From an uncultured Eubacterium sp. (GTDB lineage Bacteria > Bacillota > Clostridia > Lachnospirales > Lachnospiraceae): a DNA stretch of 64,000 nt. A program made the translations under genes and the position numbers. Location: the NCBI GenBank assembly GCA_934316925.1, contig CAKREC010000001.1, positions 72,316 to 136,315 of the forward strand, given 5' to 3'. Below are positions 25,677-33,892 of this stretch, piece after piece. Under the pieces are notes generated by a model that saw nothing but the letters and a program-made list of their open reading frames with translations, was not told the origin of the DNA and made no database searches. How positions within the stretch are numbered: the stretch's first letter is position 1; each line of letters begins with the position of its first letter.

Positions 25677-27002
25677 ATGAAAGAGATTCTAAAGGGAAGA
25701 TGGGTTCAGGCATTGTGGAAAAAGGATGCCATAACGAAGGAATTTATACGACAAATTTACCCAAGGGACAGGGTGGAAGTGAGAGGAGAGCAGATATGGC
25801 GAAGACGCATTGCGGTCATGGGAGGGATTGTTTTTGGTGGGATCGTATTGCTTCTTTTGGGAAATTTTGTCTACGAGAAGAATACGTTTGGACTGGATAA
25901 GAATGTACTTCAACGAACATCTCCAGACATTCCACTTGTTGTTCGTGGTAATGGCGAGAATGGTGAGTGGCAAAAAGAGATGAACCTTCATCTAGAGGAA
26001 AGAAAATTTACGGAACAGGAATGTGAAAAAATGGAAATGAAGGTTCAGGAATATTTGGAGCAGACTCTTCTGGGGGAAAACAGATCGGCAGAGTCTATTA
26101 CATCCAAGCTGTTATTTTCAAAAGAAATTCCGGATACAGAAATTTTGCTGAACTGGATCGTGGATGACCGGTATATTAATGAGCAGGGAGAAATACGCTT
26201 TTCAGCGGTTCCGCAAGATGGTGTTGACACGGAGGTCACGGTTGAGGCAGAATACAGGAATTTCAAAAAGACGTATCATTATCCAATACATATTGTAGCG
26301 AAACAATTATTTGGTGCCGAGCGTGAGATTGCAGAAGTCAAAGAAGAAATAAAAAAGGCGATCAAGCAGCAAAAAACAGAGGACAAGATCATATTGCCGG
26401 ATACTTTAGGAAACACAAAATTAAATTATGAGGTAAAACAGGACAAGGATCCACCGTATTTGCTGGTTCTGATGATGATGGGAATCGTGCTGTATCCTTT
26501 ATGCGAAAGAGAACGTCAAAAGAAACAGCTGGAAGCGAGAAAGGAACAGTTGGCATTGGATCATCCGGGAATTGTAAACAAAGTGATGTTATTGTTAGGG
26601 GCAGGCCTCACTTTGCGTCAATGTTTTTTGCGTCTGGCACAAGAATACGAGGAGCAACGGAAAAAAACAGGGGAGCGACGATATGCTTATGAGGAAATAT
26701 GTATTATGATAAACGAAATTCAGGATGGTATGCCGGATATTCCTGCAGTAGAGCAGTTTGGAAAGCGATGTGGGATACAGCCGTACCTCCGGTTTGCATC
26801 CATTATTTCTCAAAATCTCAGGAAGGGATCACAGGGATTGATTGAAATTTTGGAGCAAGAAGCATTGGAAGCTTTTGATCAAAGGAAGCAACAAGCACTT
26901 AGGATGGGTGAAACAGCAAGTACGAAATTATTGTTTCCGATGATGATCATGTTGGGATTAGTGATGGGAATTATAATGGTTCCCGCTTTTATGAGTATGT
27001 GA
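25677..27002 (+). CDS. tadC: TadC-like platform protein with extra extracytoplasmic domain
   Basis: 441 residues. The C-terminal 180 residues carry a TadC/T2SF domain (MLLLGAGLTLRQCFLRLAQEYEE, then GKRCGIQPYLRFASIISQNL) and two final membrane segments. Before this come a basic cytoplasmic tail, a transmembrane helix at 44-66, about 190 residues that should lie outside the membrane and include an Ig-like beta stretch (DTEVTVEAEYRNFKKTYHY), and a second helix near 262-280. The extra domain is not part of the usual TadC. GGAGGGAG precedes the ATG. Confidence 0.75.
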   Translation: MKEILKGRWVQALWKKDAITKEFIRQIYPRDRVEVRGEQIWRRRIAVMGGIVFGGIVLLLLGNFVYEKNTFGLDKNVLQRTSPDIPLVVRGNGENGEWQKEMNLHLEERKFTEQECEKMEMKVQEYLEQTLLGENRSAESITSKLLFSKEIPDTEILLNWIVDDRYINEQGEIRFSAVPQDGVDTEVTVEAEYRNFKKTYHYPIHIVAKQLFGAEREIAEVKEEIKKAIKQQKTEDKIILPDTLGNTKLNYEVKQDKDPPYLLVLMMMGIVLYPLCERERQKKQLEARKEQLALDHPGIVNKVMLLLGAGLTLRQCFLRLAQEYEEQRKKTGERRYAYEEICIMINEIQDGMPDIPAVEQFGKRCGIQPYLRFASIISQNLRKGSQGLIEILEQEALEAFDQRKQQALRMGETASTKLLFPMMIMLGLVMGIIMVPAFMSM

Positions 27003-27013
27003 AAAGGAGAAAG

Positions 27014-27193
27014 ATGTATATGGATCAGTTAAAATTATTTTTTGAGGAAGAAGATGCAGTTGGGGTAGTTGAAATCATTTTGATTCTGGTTGTTCTTGTA
27101 GCGTTGGTGGCTACCTTTAAAACTAAGATTGGAGCCGTTGTCACAAAGGCGTTTAAAAATTTCAATACGGACACATCAAAAATATTGCAATAA
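27014..27193 (+). CDS. Flp-like type IVb pilin
   Basis: 59-residue small protein fitting the Flp1-like pilin family: an acidic leader (FFEEEDAVG) followed by a hydrophobic helix VVEIILILVVLVALVATF and a short tail. A cut after the glycine would leave VVEII, with glutamate as the third mature residue; that glutamate is a conserved pilin feature. The ATG at 27014 has AGGAG 4 bases upstream; 27020 is an alternative, and the frame opens at 26999 overlapping the tadC stop. Probably the major or one of the major subunits of the pilus. Confidence 0.75.
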   Translation: MYMDQLKLFFEEEDAVGVVEIILILVVLVALVATFKTKIGAVVTKAFKNFNTDTSKILQ

Positions 27194-27211
27194 AGAGGCA
27201 ATCGGAGAGAT

Positions 27212-29182
27212 ATGAGACAGGGAAGTGTAACAGTGTTTTTTTCTCTGGTGGGGATTCTGATTGTAGCATTATTAGGGACATTGGTGGAAACTGCCCGTTA
27301 TACAGCATGTGCGCAGCATGGAAAAAGAACTTTACAGATGGGGTGCGATGCGCTATTGACGGAATACAGCAAGCCGTTATATGACCGGTATCGTCTCTTT
27401 GCGATAGAAGATACCGGGGAAACTTTTGAATCGGTGATAGCACGATATATGAATAGCACTTTTGAGGAAAAACAAGGGTATATGAATTTTTTTCAAGGAT
27501 CTGTGGATGAGGTCGCGGTAACGGATAAACAGTATCTGGGAGATGATAACGCAAAGGATTTGCAGGAACAGATCAATGCGTATATGAAATGCGAGATTGT
27601 AAAGGGGCAGCAGAAGGAGACAGTTGAAAAATGGAAACCTAATCAAAAATCAGAGGAACTTGCAAAGAAAACAGAAGAAGATATCGAGCAGTTACAAAAA
27701 GAAGCATCACTTGATACAGAACTGTTGAAACTGATGGAATATGTAGATGGGATTGTCCTGGTGAGAGGGAAAATCCAGTGCAAAAAGAAATTTGTGAAAA
27801 TGTTTTTCCGAAAGGGAAGCAGTGCTGCAGATTATGGCGTTTTAGATCCGAAAGTATGGAAGAAGATGAAAAAATGCCAGATAAAGATGGAGGAGATGCC
27901 TACAGCAACACAACTTGGTCAAGCTCTTAAAGTTACCAAAAAAGCAATAGAACAAAGAAAGAGTTTGGAAGAGAAGTATCAGAAAATAGCAGGTACTTCA
28001 AAAAATCAACAGCATACGCAATACATTAGCAGATTGATACAACAGCTTTCTGTTTTGGAGTCTAATTATGATATTTTAGAGAAGATTTTGAAAATTTCAA
28101 AAATGAAGGGAGATCATAAAGATGAACTGCTTGAATTGTGGGAGGGCTACGACACGAAAACGATTGCTTTTGATTATCGGGGCATCCATAAAAGTGGAGG
28201 TGAGAAAAATCCTATTGAATGTTTTGGCGAGTCATGGAAGAAAGGCATTATTTCATTAGTTTTACAGCAACCGGAGAAGGTATCCAAAAAGGGAGTACCC
28301 GCATCGCGTTATTTTGAAAATCTATATAAAGACGCAGAGAAAACGGAAGATCTGACAGAAAACAAAATAGAGAAGTTTGTGAGCAACAAAGAGGTTGGAT
28401 TGAGCGGAACGATTGGAGACATTGCAGCAACCACGGCAGATACTTATTTTCTGAGCGAATATGGAAAGAAACATTTTAGCCATTATGGGCAGGACAAAAT
28501 GGCGGAAACGCCTGCATTATTGTATGAGTGGGAATATTTTGTCGCAGGAAAGAAAACCGATAAAGAAAATTTATCAGCCGTTCTGAACCGGATCATGCTA
28601 TCGCGAACACCGATCAATCTGGCAGCTATTGCACAGGATTCAGGAAAACAAACACAGGCTTACAGCATAGCGGCAGCAGTTGTTGGATTTTCAGGAATGG
28701 AACCTCTGATCCGGTTGACACAATCTCTTATTCTGATCACCTGGGCTTTGGTAGAAAGTATGATTGATGTTGCAGCTATGCTTCAGGGAAAGAAAGTACC
28801 GGTGCTAAAAGGGGAAGCCCACATTACAGCTTCATTGCAGGATGTTTTGTCGCTTTCTCATGCGACAATTATGAATAAGGCAAAGCAGGTAAAGAATGTG
28901 AAAAAAGCAGGGATGGATTATAAGGACTATCTTCAAATGTTTGCTGCTATGAAAAACAACAGCATTTGCCGCTACCGGATTATGGATTGTATACAATGGA
29001 ATATGCAAAAAAATGTTAGAAGTCATTTTCAATTACAAACCTGTGTTTCATCCATCAAAACGAAAGCCGGCTTTCGCTTTAACAGCAAATTTTTACGATT
29101 TCCATCGGTAGAGGAAATGCTGAACCGAAGAATTGGAGAAGTTACGACTTCTGCCAGGGTGTGTGGAGACTATTTATCTTAG
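27212..29182 (+). CDS. DUF5702 pseudopilin-like protein of Tad locus
   Basis: 656-residue protein starting RQGSVTVFFSLVGILIVALLG: a single N-terminal hydrophobic helix behind a very short basic leader, with a Gly-Ser junction like a prepilin cleavage site. The rest should be extracytoplasmic and contains long lysine- and glutamate-rich helices (residues 120-300) and a helical C-terminal half, as in TadG-like or DUF5702 proteins of Lachnospiraceae Tad loci. No catalytic motif. Its TAG stop is the first edge of the inverted-repeat element described below. Confidence 0.7.
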   Translation: MRQGSVTVFFSLVGILIVALLGTLVETARYTACAQHGKRTLQMGCDALLTEYSKPLYDRYRLFAIEDTGETFESVIARYMNSTFEEKQGYMNFFQGSVDEVAVTDKQYLGDDNAKDLQEQINAYMKCEIVKGQQKETVEKWKPNQKSEELAKKTEEDIEQLQKEASLDTELLKLMEYVDGIVLVRGKIQCKKKFVKMFFRKGSSAADYGVLDPKVWKKMKKCQIKMEEMPTATQLGQALKVTKKAIEQRKSLEEKYQKIAGTSKNQQHTQYISRLIQQLSVLESNYDILEKILKISKMKGDHKDELLELWEGYDTKTIAFDYRGIHKSGGEKNPIECFGESWKKGIISLVLQQPEKVSKKGVPASRYFENLYKDAEKTEDLTENKIEKFVSNKEVGLSGTIGDIAATTADTYFLSEYGKKHFSHYGQDKMAETPALLYEWEYFVAGKKTDKENLSAVLNRIMLSRTPINLAAIAQDSGKQTQAYSIAAAVVGFSGMEPLIRLTQSLILITWALVESMIDVAAMLQGKKVPVLKGEAHITASLQDVLSLSHATIMNKAKQVKNVKKAGMDYKDYLQMFAAMKNNSICRYRIMDCIQWNMQKNVRSHFQLQTCVSSIKTKAGFRFNSKFLRFPSVEEMLNRRIGEVTTSARVCGDYLS

Positions 29183-29326
29183 AATTGAGGTTCAAAAGGG
29201 TATTCTATAAAAAGAATAACAAATATAAAAGAAAGAGAGGGGCAATCTATCAGTAAACAAAACACTAAAATAACTATTACAAAGAAAAATTTATGTCATA
29301 TAGGATACCCTTTTGGGCTTCGATTC
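29182..29326. repeat. 145-bp inverted-repeat element between the DUF5702 and TadE-like genes
   Basis: Bases 29182-29209 and 29299-29326 can pair continuously over 28 positions, 23 Watson-Crick and 5 G-U, around an 89-base A-rich loop. The left arm begins at the last base of the DUF5702 stop codon and the right arm ends just before the codons of the conserved GSMTVEAS motif. No T tract follows, so it is not a simple terminator. TTCAAAAG occurs as a direct repeat at 29191-29198 and 29324-29331. Either an RNA processing or stability element, or a miniature insertion; no transposase is nearby. Confidence 0.6.
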
Positions 29327-29344
29327 AAAAGCTGGAGCGGTTCT

Positions 29345-30058
29345 ATGACGGTAGAGGCTTCCCTGGTTATGCCGGTTTTTATTATGGCAATGGTTGCGAT
29401 TGCGTATATGGGAAATATGATTCTGTGTCAGGACAAAGTACAGTGGGCATTAACAAGAGTAGCTAATGAGGCATCCATTGAAAATGCGATCAAGGGTACC
29501 GCCTCTAACAAAAGTACCGTTTATTACCGCGCGAAAATGAATGCCTATTTGTCGGCTGTTCCACTTCGTTTATCTCTTGCAGAATCTGATATGAGTGGTA
29601 AAAATGAGGAAATAAAAGTCACGGCTACTTATTATATGCGAGTTCCTTTTGCGGATTTTTTTAATTTACGATGTCGGTTCCGACAGACCGTACATACAAG
29701 GGCATTCGTCGGTGTGGATGATAGAAGTAATCAAGACAAAGAGGAATGTAACGTATATATTGCACCTACCGGATCGGTATATCATAAGAACAAAGACTGC
29801 ACATATTTAAAATTGACAATCTCAGAATATCTATATGAAGATGTAGCAGCTTTAAGAAATACCAGTGGAGGCAAATATAAGCCATGTGATGTATGTTGTT
29901 CTGATCATATTGTACAAAAAAATGAGCCGGTTATTATTACCAATTACGGAGACCGGTATCATATTACGAGGGGATGCAGTGGGATTAAACGTTCTATATC
30001 GGAAATTTCAATAAATAATGTTGGAAAACGAAGTCCGTGTAGTAAGTGTGGAAGGTGA
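29345..30058 (+). CDS. TadE-like pseudopilin with two C-terminal YHx4C...PCxxC modules; true start uncertain
   Basis: 237 residues from the only canonical start, ATG 29345, which has GGAG 7 bases upstream. The N-terminus TVEASLVMPVFIMAMVAIAYM is the TadE/pseudopilin helix. In relatives, and in the next pseudopilin here, Gly-Ser(or aromatic)-x-x-Val-Glu precedes it, which puts this Met inside the cleavage motif (G/SMTVE). The same frame is open back to 29189 without any ATG, GTG, TTG or CTG. Residues 140-237 hold two copies of a His-x4-Cys ... Pro-Cys-x-x-Cys module (YHKNKDC/PCDVC and YHITRGC/PCSKC), likely metal-binding or disulfide-forming. Confidence 0.7.
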   Translation: MTVEASLVMPVFIMAMVAIAYMGNMILCQDKVQWALTRVANEASIENAIKGTASNKSTVYYRAKMNAYLSAVPLRLSLAESDMSGKNEEIKVTATYYMRVPFADFFNLRCRFRQTVHTRAFVGVDDRSNQDKEECNVYIAPTGSVYHKNKDCTYLKLTISEYLYEDVAALRNTSGGKYKPCDVCCSDHIVQKNEPVIITNYGDRYHITRGCSGIKRSISEISINNVGKRSPCSKCGR

Positions 30059-30071
30059 AAAGGGAGATAAA

Positions 30072-30491
30072 ATGGAAAAAATGATAGGAATGATTTTGGG
30101 CAGTTATTTATTGATCTGTGGAATTGTTGACTGGAGAAGCCGCAAAGTATGGATCTTGCCCTGGGTTGTCATGACGGGACTAATGATCCTTGCATTATTA
30201 TGGTCGGGAAAAGCACCTATTATGTTACTGTATGGTGCCTTGCCCGGTGGAATACTCATTGTTGTTTCGGGAATAACAGGAGGACATATTGGGTTGGGAG
30301 ATGGTCTTTTGGTGCTGACGATAGGAATGTATCTGGGAGCTATGAATACACTTTTTGTATTATTAACAAGTATGTTTTTGTCAGCAATTGCCGGGGCTGT
30401 CCTGCTTATTGTGAGAAAAGTGGGGTGGAAATACACAATGCCGTTTGTGCCCTATTTATGCGTTGGATATTGGGTGGTGATGTTATGTTAA
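30072..30491 (+). CDS. Prepilin peptidase 2 (A24 family)
   Basis: 140-residue, almost entirely hydrophobic aspartyl peptidase. The active-site pair is visible as IVDWRSRKV (Asp near residue 20) and the classic GxGD motif in HIGLGDGLLVL near 77. It is closer to canonical TadV than the first A24 enzyme of the operon. GGGAG precedes the ATG at 30072; the frame extends further upstream but overlaps the TadE-like stop region. The last bases overlap the start of the following pseudopilin gene, so the two are translated together. Confidence 0.8.
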   Translation: MEKMIGMILGSYLLICGIVDWRSRKVWILPWVVMTGLMILALLWSGKAPIMLLYGALPGGILIVVSGITGGHIGLGDGLLVLTIGMYLGAMNTLFVLLTSMFLSAIAGAVLLIVRKVGWKYTMPFVPYLCVGYWVVMLC

Positions 30492-30931
30492 AAGTTAATG
30501 TAAAAGGCTACTTTACCGTGGAGGCAACATTTATCACAGCAATATCAATATGGGTTTTGATAGGATTGATGTATGGTGGATTTTATGTGCACGATCGTGT
30601 GGTTCTTTCCGCATATACGTGTGGAAATTTTAATACTTGGATCCGAACACAGGATATATCCCGGACAAAGTGGGAAGATACATTTCAAAAGGATTTGAAT
30701 AAAAAGCTGTTTCTTTTAAATGTTAAAAAGGTATCGGTTAAACAATTGCTCATAGAAAAAAGAGTATCTGTCAGTTACCAAATTCCAATTTCGTGGGGAT
30801 TGTTAAAAAGATTGTGGCAGGGAAATCAATCGAATATAACAGAAACGTTCTGTTTTGGAATACACAGACCAGCGCAGTCTTTGTGGGCTTTTCAAGATGC
30901 CGGTAAGAGGAAAAAGGAGGGGAGTGAGTGA
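30485..30931 (+). CDS. Minor pseudopilin (TadE/TadF-like)
   Basis: 148-residue protein with a short basic leader and the junction KG/YFTVEATFITAISIWVLIG: Gly at -1 and Glu at +5 of a hydrophobic helix, the prepilin signature, so it is a probable substrate of the peptidases encoded in the same operon. The remainder is extracytoplasmic. It overlaps the end of prepilin peptidase 2 by 7 bases. Likely a minor subunit or assembly initiator. Confidence 0.65.
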   Translation: MLKVNVKGYFTVEATFITAISIWVLIGLMYGGFYVHDRVVLSAYTCGNFNTWIRTQDISRTKWEDTFQKDLNKKLFLLNVKKVSVKQLLIEKRVSVSYQIPISWGLLKRLWQGNQSNITETFCFGIHRPAQSLWAFQDAGKRKKEGSE

Positions 30932-30934
30932 ACA

Positions 30935-31792
30935 ATGGATATGAAGAGACGCTGGGAAAACGGCAAACAGTATCTATATTTGTCTGCACCTTTAAATGAA
31001 GAGGGGACATATGAGGAGCGATTGTTTCAACTGGAGGAAATAGAAAGTTTTTTATCCTTGGAAATTCAATGTATTGATGAAAATAGGGAATATATGTATT
31101 TCATTGAAGATTATATTGCTTTAGAAGACTATATCTACCATGAAACTCTGACGATGGAGACTATGATTGGATTTTTCCGGGCCATGCTTCATGCGGGAAC
31201 TGTGTTGGAAGAATATTTACTGAATCCCAAAGGGATTTTATTGTATGGTGAGACCTGCTTTTATGACTGGGATCAGCAGAAATGGTTATTTGTTTATAGA
31301 AACATGGACAACAAACAGTGGGGCGAAGGCGTAAAGAGAATTTGTCAGATGTTTCTGGCTGGAATTAAAGAAAAAGGGAGAGAAGCCAATTTTTTGTACG
31401 AACTTCATGGACTTTGCTTTAAAGCGGATATGACAATGGGGCATTTAAGAGCTTTTTTAAATCAATATGAATTAGCGGGAAGAAGTGCAAAAATAGAGAA
31501 AAATGGATTTTGCGAAAAAGACGAGATAATATCCGTAAGTGCACAGGAGAAAGAACAGAAAAAAAAGACAAGTGACAACATTTTGCGTCACATAAATTAC
31601 CGGCATGGGATATGTGCGGTGTGGGTGGTTATCGGTATTGTTATTTGGATCATTGCATGGAAATGTAATCTGTTTTTTACACAAGTAACCTACTCGCTTG
31701 ACTGGAAGAAAATGATTTCTTTTTTTATCTTTATTGTAGCAGGGGTAGGCTATGGTGTCTGGAAGACCGCCCCTAATAAGTCAGATGAGTAA
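30935..31792 (+). CDS. DUF6382-like protein with two C-terminal membrane helices
   Basis: 285 residues. The first 180 residues resemble the DUF6382 domain often found in Tad loci of Lachnospiraceae, where it is usually followed by an FHA domain; here the FHA part is missing and is replaced by a linker and two membrane segments (about 222-242 and 258-275). The cytoplasmic domain may bind a partner of the Tad machinery, but this is inference. Last gene of the tad operon; its 3' end overlaps the convergent gene by 20 bases. Confidence 0.6.
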   Translation: MDMKRRWENGKQYLYLSAPLNEEGTYEERLFQLEEIESFLSLEIQCIDENREYMYFIEDYIALEDYIYHETLTMETMIGFFRAMLHAGTVLEEYLLNPKGILLYGETCFYDWDQQKWLFVYRNMDNKQWGEGVKRICQMFLAGIKEKGREANFLYELHGLCFKADMTMGHLRAFLNQYELAGRSAKIEKNGFCEKDEIISVSAQEKEQKKKTSDNILRHINYRHGICAVWVVIGIVIWIIAWKCNLFFTQVTYSLDWKKMISFFIFIVAGVGYGVWKTAPNKSDE

Positions 31793-33173
31793 TATACTTT
31801 TTCTGAAAATAGTCACTATTGGCCAGATTAATGTTTTTTAAGGTAATTTGCGAGGAGTCCACGAGTAAATGATCTTCTGTTGCATAGCGAAAGAGTCCCT
31901 GTAAGCATGTATTTCCCATTACGTGTATGGATTCTTTTGGAATAGAGGAAAAAAGATTTAGCGTAATGCAGTCTTCCAGATCAATAAAAAATCCGAGTCC
32001 TCCACCTACATATAAGTGATGGATTTCATTCGGTGTAATGCCTGCGGTATGGCACAAAGTGTCAATACCTGCGGCAATGGCGGCAACAGCTAACTGAATG
32101 GTTCGAAAATCATCAGCGGAAAATGTTATGGAAGTTCCGTCTTGCTTTCTGGCGAGAAGGACACCATTTGAAGGGAATTTTCCAGTCAATATGCCATCTG
32201 CGTCAACATAATTTTTTCGCAGGAGTTCCGCAGCAACCGATATTGCGCCGGAGCCACAGATACCAATGGGAAGTTTATCATCAATGGTAGTCAGTCGTGG
32301 CATCAGCCCGCGGAGTGTTACATGGGAGATGGCTCCTGGAATTCCAGGACAACCGTATGACAAACCATTTCCCTCGAAAGCAGGACCGGCAGCAGTAGAA
32401 GTGCTATAGTAATGATGATCGCAACTTAAGATCATCTCGCCATTTGTCCCTAGGTCGACTAACAGGCTGTTGCCAGCAGATAAGTCGAGACGGCAGCTAT
32501 AAAATCCGGCAGTAAGATCTCCTCCAACAAAGGCGGATTGCCATGGCAGGATCGTCACGTTACAGTTGTTATACATAAAAGGAACTGGCATTGTGGCTTT
32601 GATCTCAAAGGGGCTGGCGCTCAGAGAACGAAGGTCATAACCAAGTAGCAGATGGATCATGGTTGTATTTCCTCCAATGTAGCACTGGCAGATATCGGAG
32701 ACTGTCTGACCGTTTTTTTTGCATATATTTTCAGACTCTACTTTTAATGCTTCGGTGATCACCTGTGTTAGCTGTGACTTCATACCATCCAGAGATGCCT
32801 GTATCCGGGAGATCACATCGGAACCATATTTTTTCTGGGGATTCACAAATGTATGGGTGTTTCGTAAATGTTTTGTTTTTGAGTCAATGAGAGCGAGTGC
32901 TACTGTGGTAGTTCCCAGATCAATGAGTAAAGTATCTGCTGGCCCGGGAGTCCGATTTTTTGAGGAAAAAGAAATACTGGATATCTTTTCACTATATTCC
33001 GGAATTTCGACCGTCATTGAGTTTTTTGGAACCATACTGCAATCAAAGGAATAAACTTTTCCATTGCAGCGATGATTTCCGTTGCAATTGCAGGGAATGG
33101 TATATCCTTGTTCTTCAATCAGAGTCAGTATATTTTTGGTATTTGTCTGGTCACAGTGAATCAATACTTTCAT
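31773..33173 (-). CDS. ASKHA-fold corrinoid-activator-like protein (DUF4445, RamA/RACo-like)
   Basis: 466-residue protein with a C-terminal ATPase fold of the kind that reductively activates corrinoid proteins: IDLGTTTVALAL near 85, VNPQKKYGSDVISRIQ near 112, GGNTTMIHLLLG near 160 and DLGTNGEMILS near 225. The N-terminal region has a cysteine cluster (CNCNGNHRCNGK near residue 30) that looks like a shortened 2Fe-2S ferredoxin site. The ATG at 33173 (with AAGGAG 11 bases upstream) is better than the longer frame to 33230. No corrinoid protein or methyltransferase gene is nearby, so its partner is unknown. Confidence 0.8.
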   Translation of the reverse strand: MKVLIHCDQTNTKNILTLIEEQGYTIPCNCNGNHRCNGKVYSFDCSMVPKNSMTVEIPEYSEKISSISFSSKNRTPGPADTLLIDLGTTTVALALIDSKTKHLRNTHTFVNPQKKYGSDVISRIQASLDGMKSQLTQVITEALKVESENICKKNGQTVSDICQCYIGGNTTMIHLLLGYDLRSLSASPFEIKATMPVPFMYNNCNVTILPWQSAFVGGDLTAGFYSCRLDLSAGNSLLVDLGTNGEMILSCDHHYYSTSTAAGPAFEGNGLSYGCPGIPGAISHVTLRGLMPRLTTIDDKLPIGICGSGAISVAAELLRKNYVDADGILTGKFPSNGVLLARKQDGTSITFSADDFRTIQLAVAAIAAGIDTLCHTAGITPNEIHHLYVGGGLGFFIDLEDCITLNLFSSIPKESIHVMGNTCLQGLFRYATEDHLLVDSSQITLKNINLANSDYFQKKYITHLTY

Positions 33174-33262
33174 GAGAAGATACGCTCCTTCATTGCCCCC
33201 AAAGGGGAATTGTGATACAATTCTAATCATAACATAAATAGAAAAGGATGAGAATAGTTCCT

Positions 33263-33892
33263 ATGGATAATCGCGAACCCCAAATGTCAAAAATACCTAA
33301 ATTAACGATTTTGCTTGTTCTTGTTAATGTGCTTGTTTTTTTATATATGGAATTTACGGGATCCAGTGAAGATACGGATTACCTGATACAGATGGGCGCT
33401 TTGTGGAAACCGCTCGTTGTTGATGGTCATCAGTATTACCGTTTGATTTCCAGTTTCTTTTTGCACATAGGGTGGGATCACCTCATCAATAATATGATTT
33501 CATTATTGGTATTAGGATATGCATTAGAAGAAGTGGTAGGATCGATCCGGTTTAGTGTGATCTACTTTATGTCTGGAATTCTTGCAGGAGTAACCTCCAT
33601 CGTTTATAATATGAGCATAGGCGAAGAATCTGTAGTTTCCTGCGGTGCATCGGGGGCGATTTATGGACTCAGCGGAGCACTTTTGATTCTTTTGATCATT
33701 GGAAACCGGGGAAAGAGCAGACGGACGACAGAGGTTCCCAGATATTTGGTATATCTGGCACTCAGTCTGTACAGCGGAATGCAGGATGCCAGCATTGACA
33801 ATGCGGCACATGTAGGTGGATTTATTGCAGGCCTGGTTGTTTGCTTTATTTTGACATGGAACAAAGGTATGGAGGTAACATATGAGAGTTAA
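33263..33892 (+). CDS. Rhomboid-family intramembrane serine protease
   Basis: 209-residue membrane protein with six hydrophobic segments. The catalytic serine is in GASGAIYGLSGA near residue 135 and the catalytic histidine in NAAHVGGFIAG near 184; both are family hallmarks. The HxxxN element is HLINNM near 76. The frame opens at 33248; the ATG at 33263 has AAAAGGATGAG at a workable distance. It overlaps the next gene by 11 bases. Physiological substrate unknown. Confidence 0.88.
   Translation: MDNREPQMSKIPKLTILLVLVNVLVFLYMEFTGSSEDTDYLIQMGALWKPLVVDGHQYYRLISSFFLHIGWDHLINNMISLLVLGYALEEVVGSIRFSVIYFMSGILAGVTSIVYNMSIGEESVVSCGASGAIYGLSGALLILLIIGNRGKSRRTTEVPRYLVYLALSLYSGMQDASIDNAAHVGGFIAGLVVCFILTWNKGMEVTYES

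Noticed and set aside
25664..25900. Frame overlapping the start of the tadC-like gene
   Set aside because: Shares the ribosome site with the tadC frame, but its product has no pattern and ends early. The tadC frame has the family motifs.
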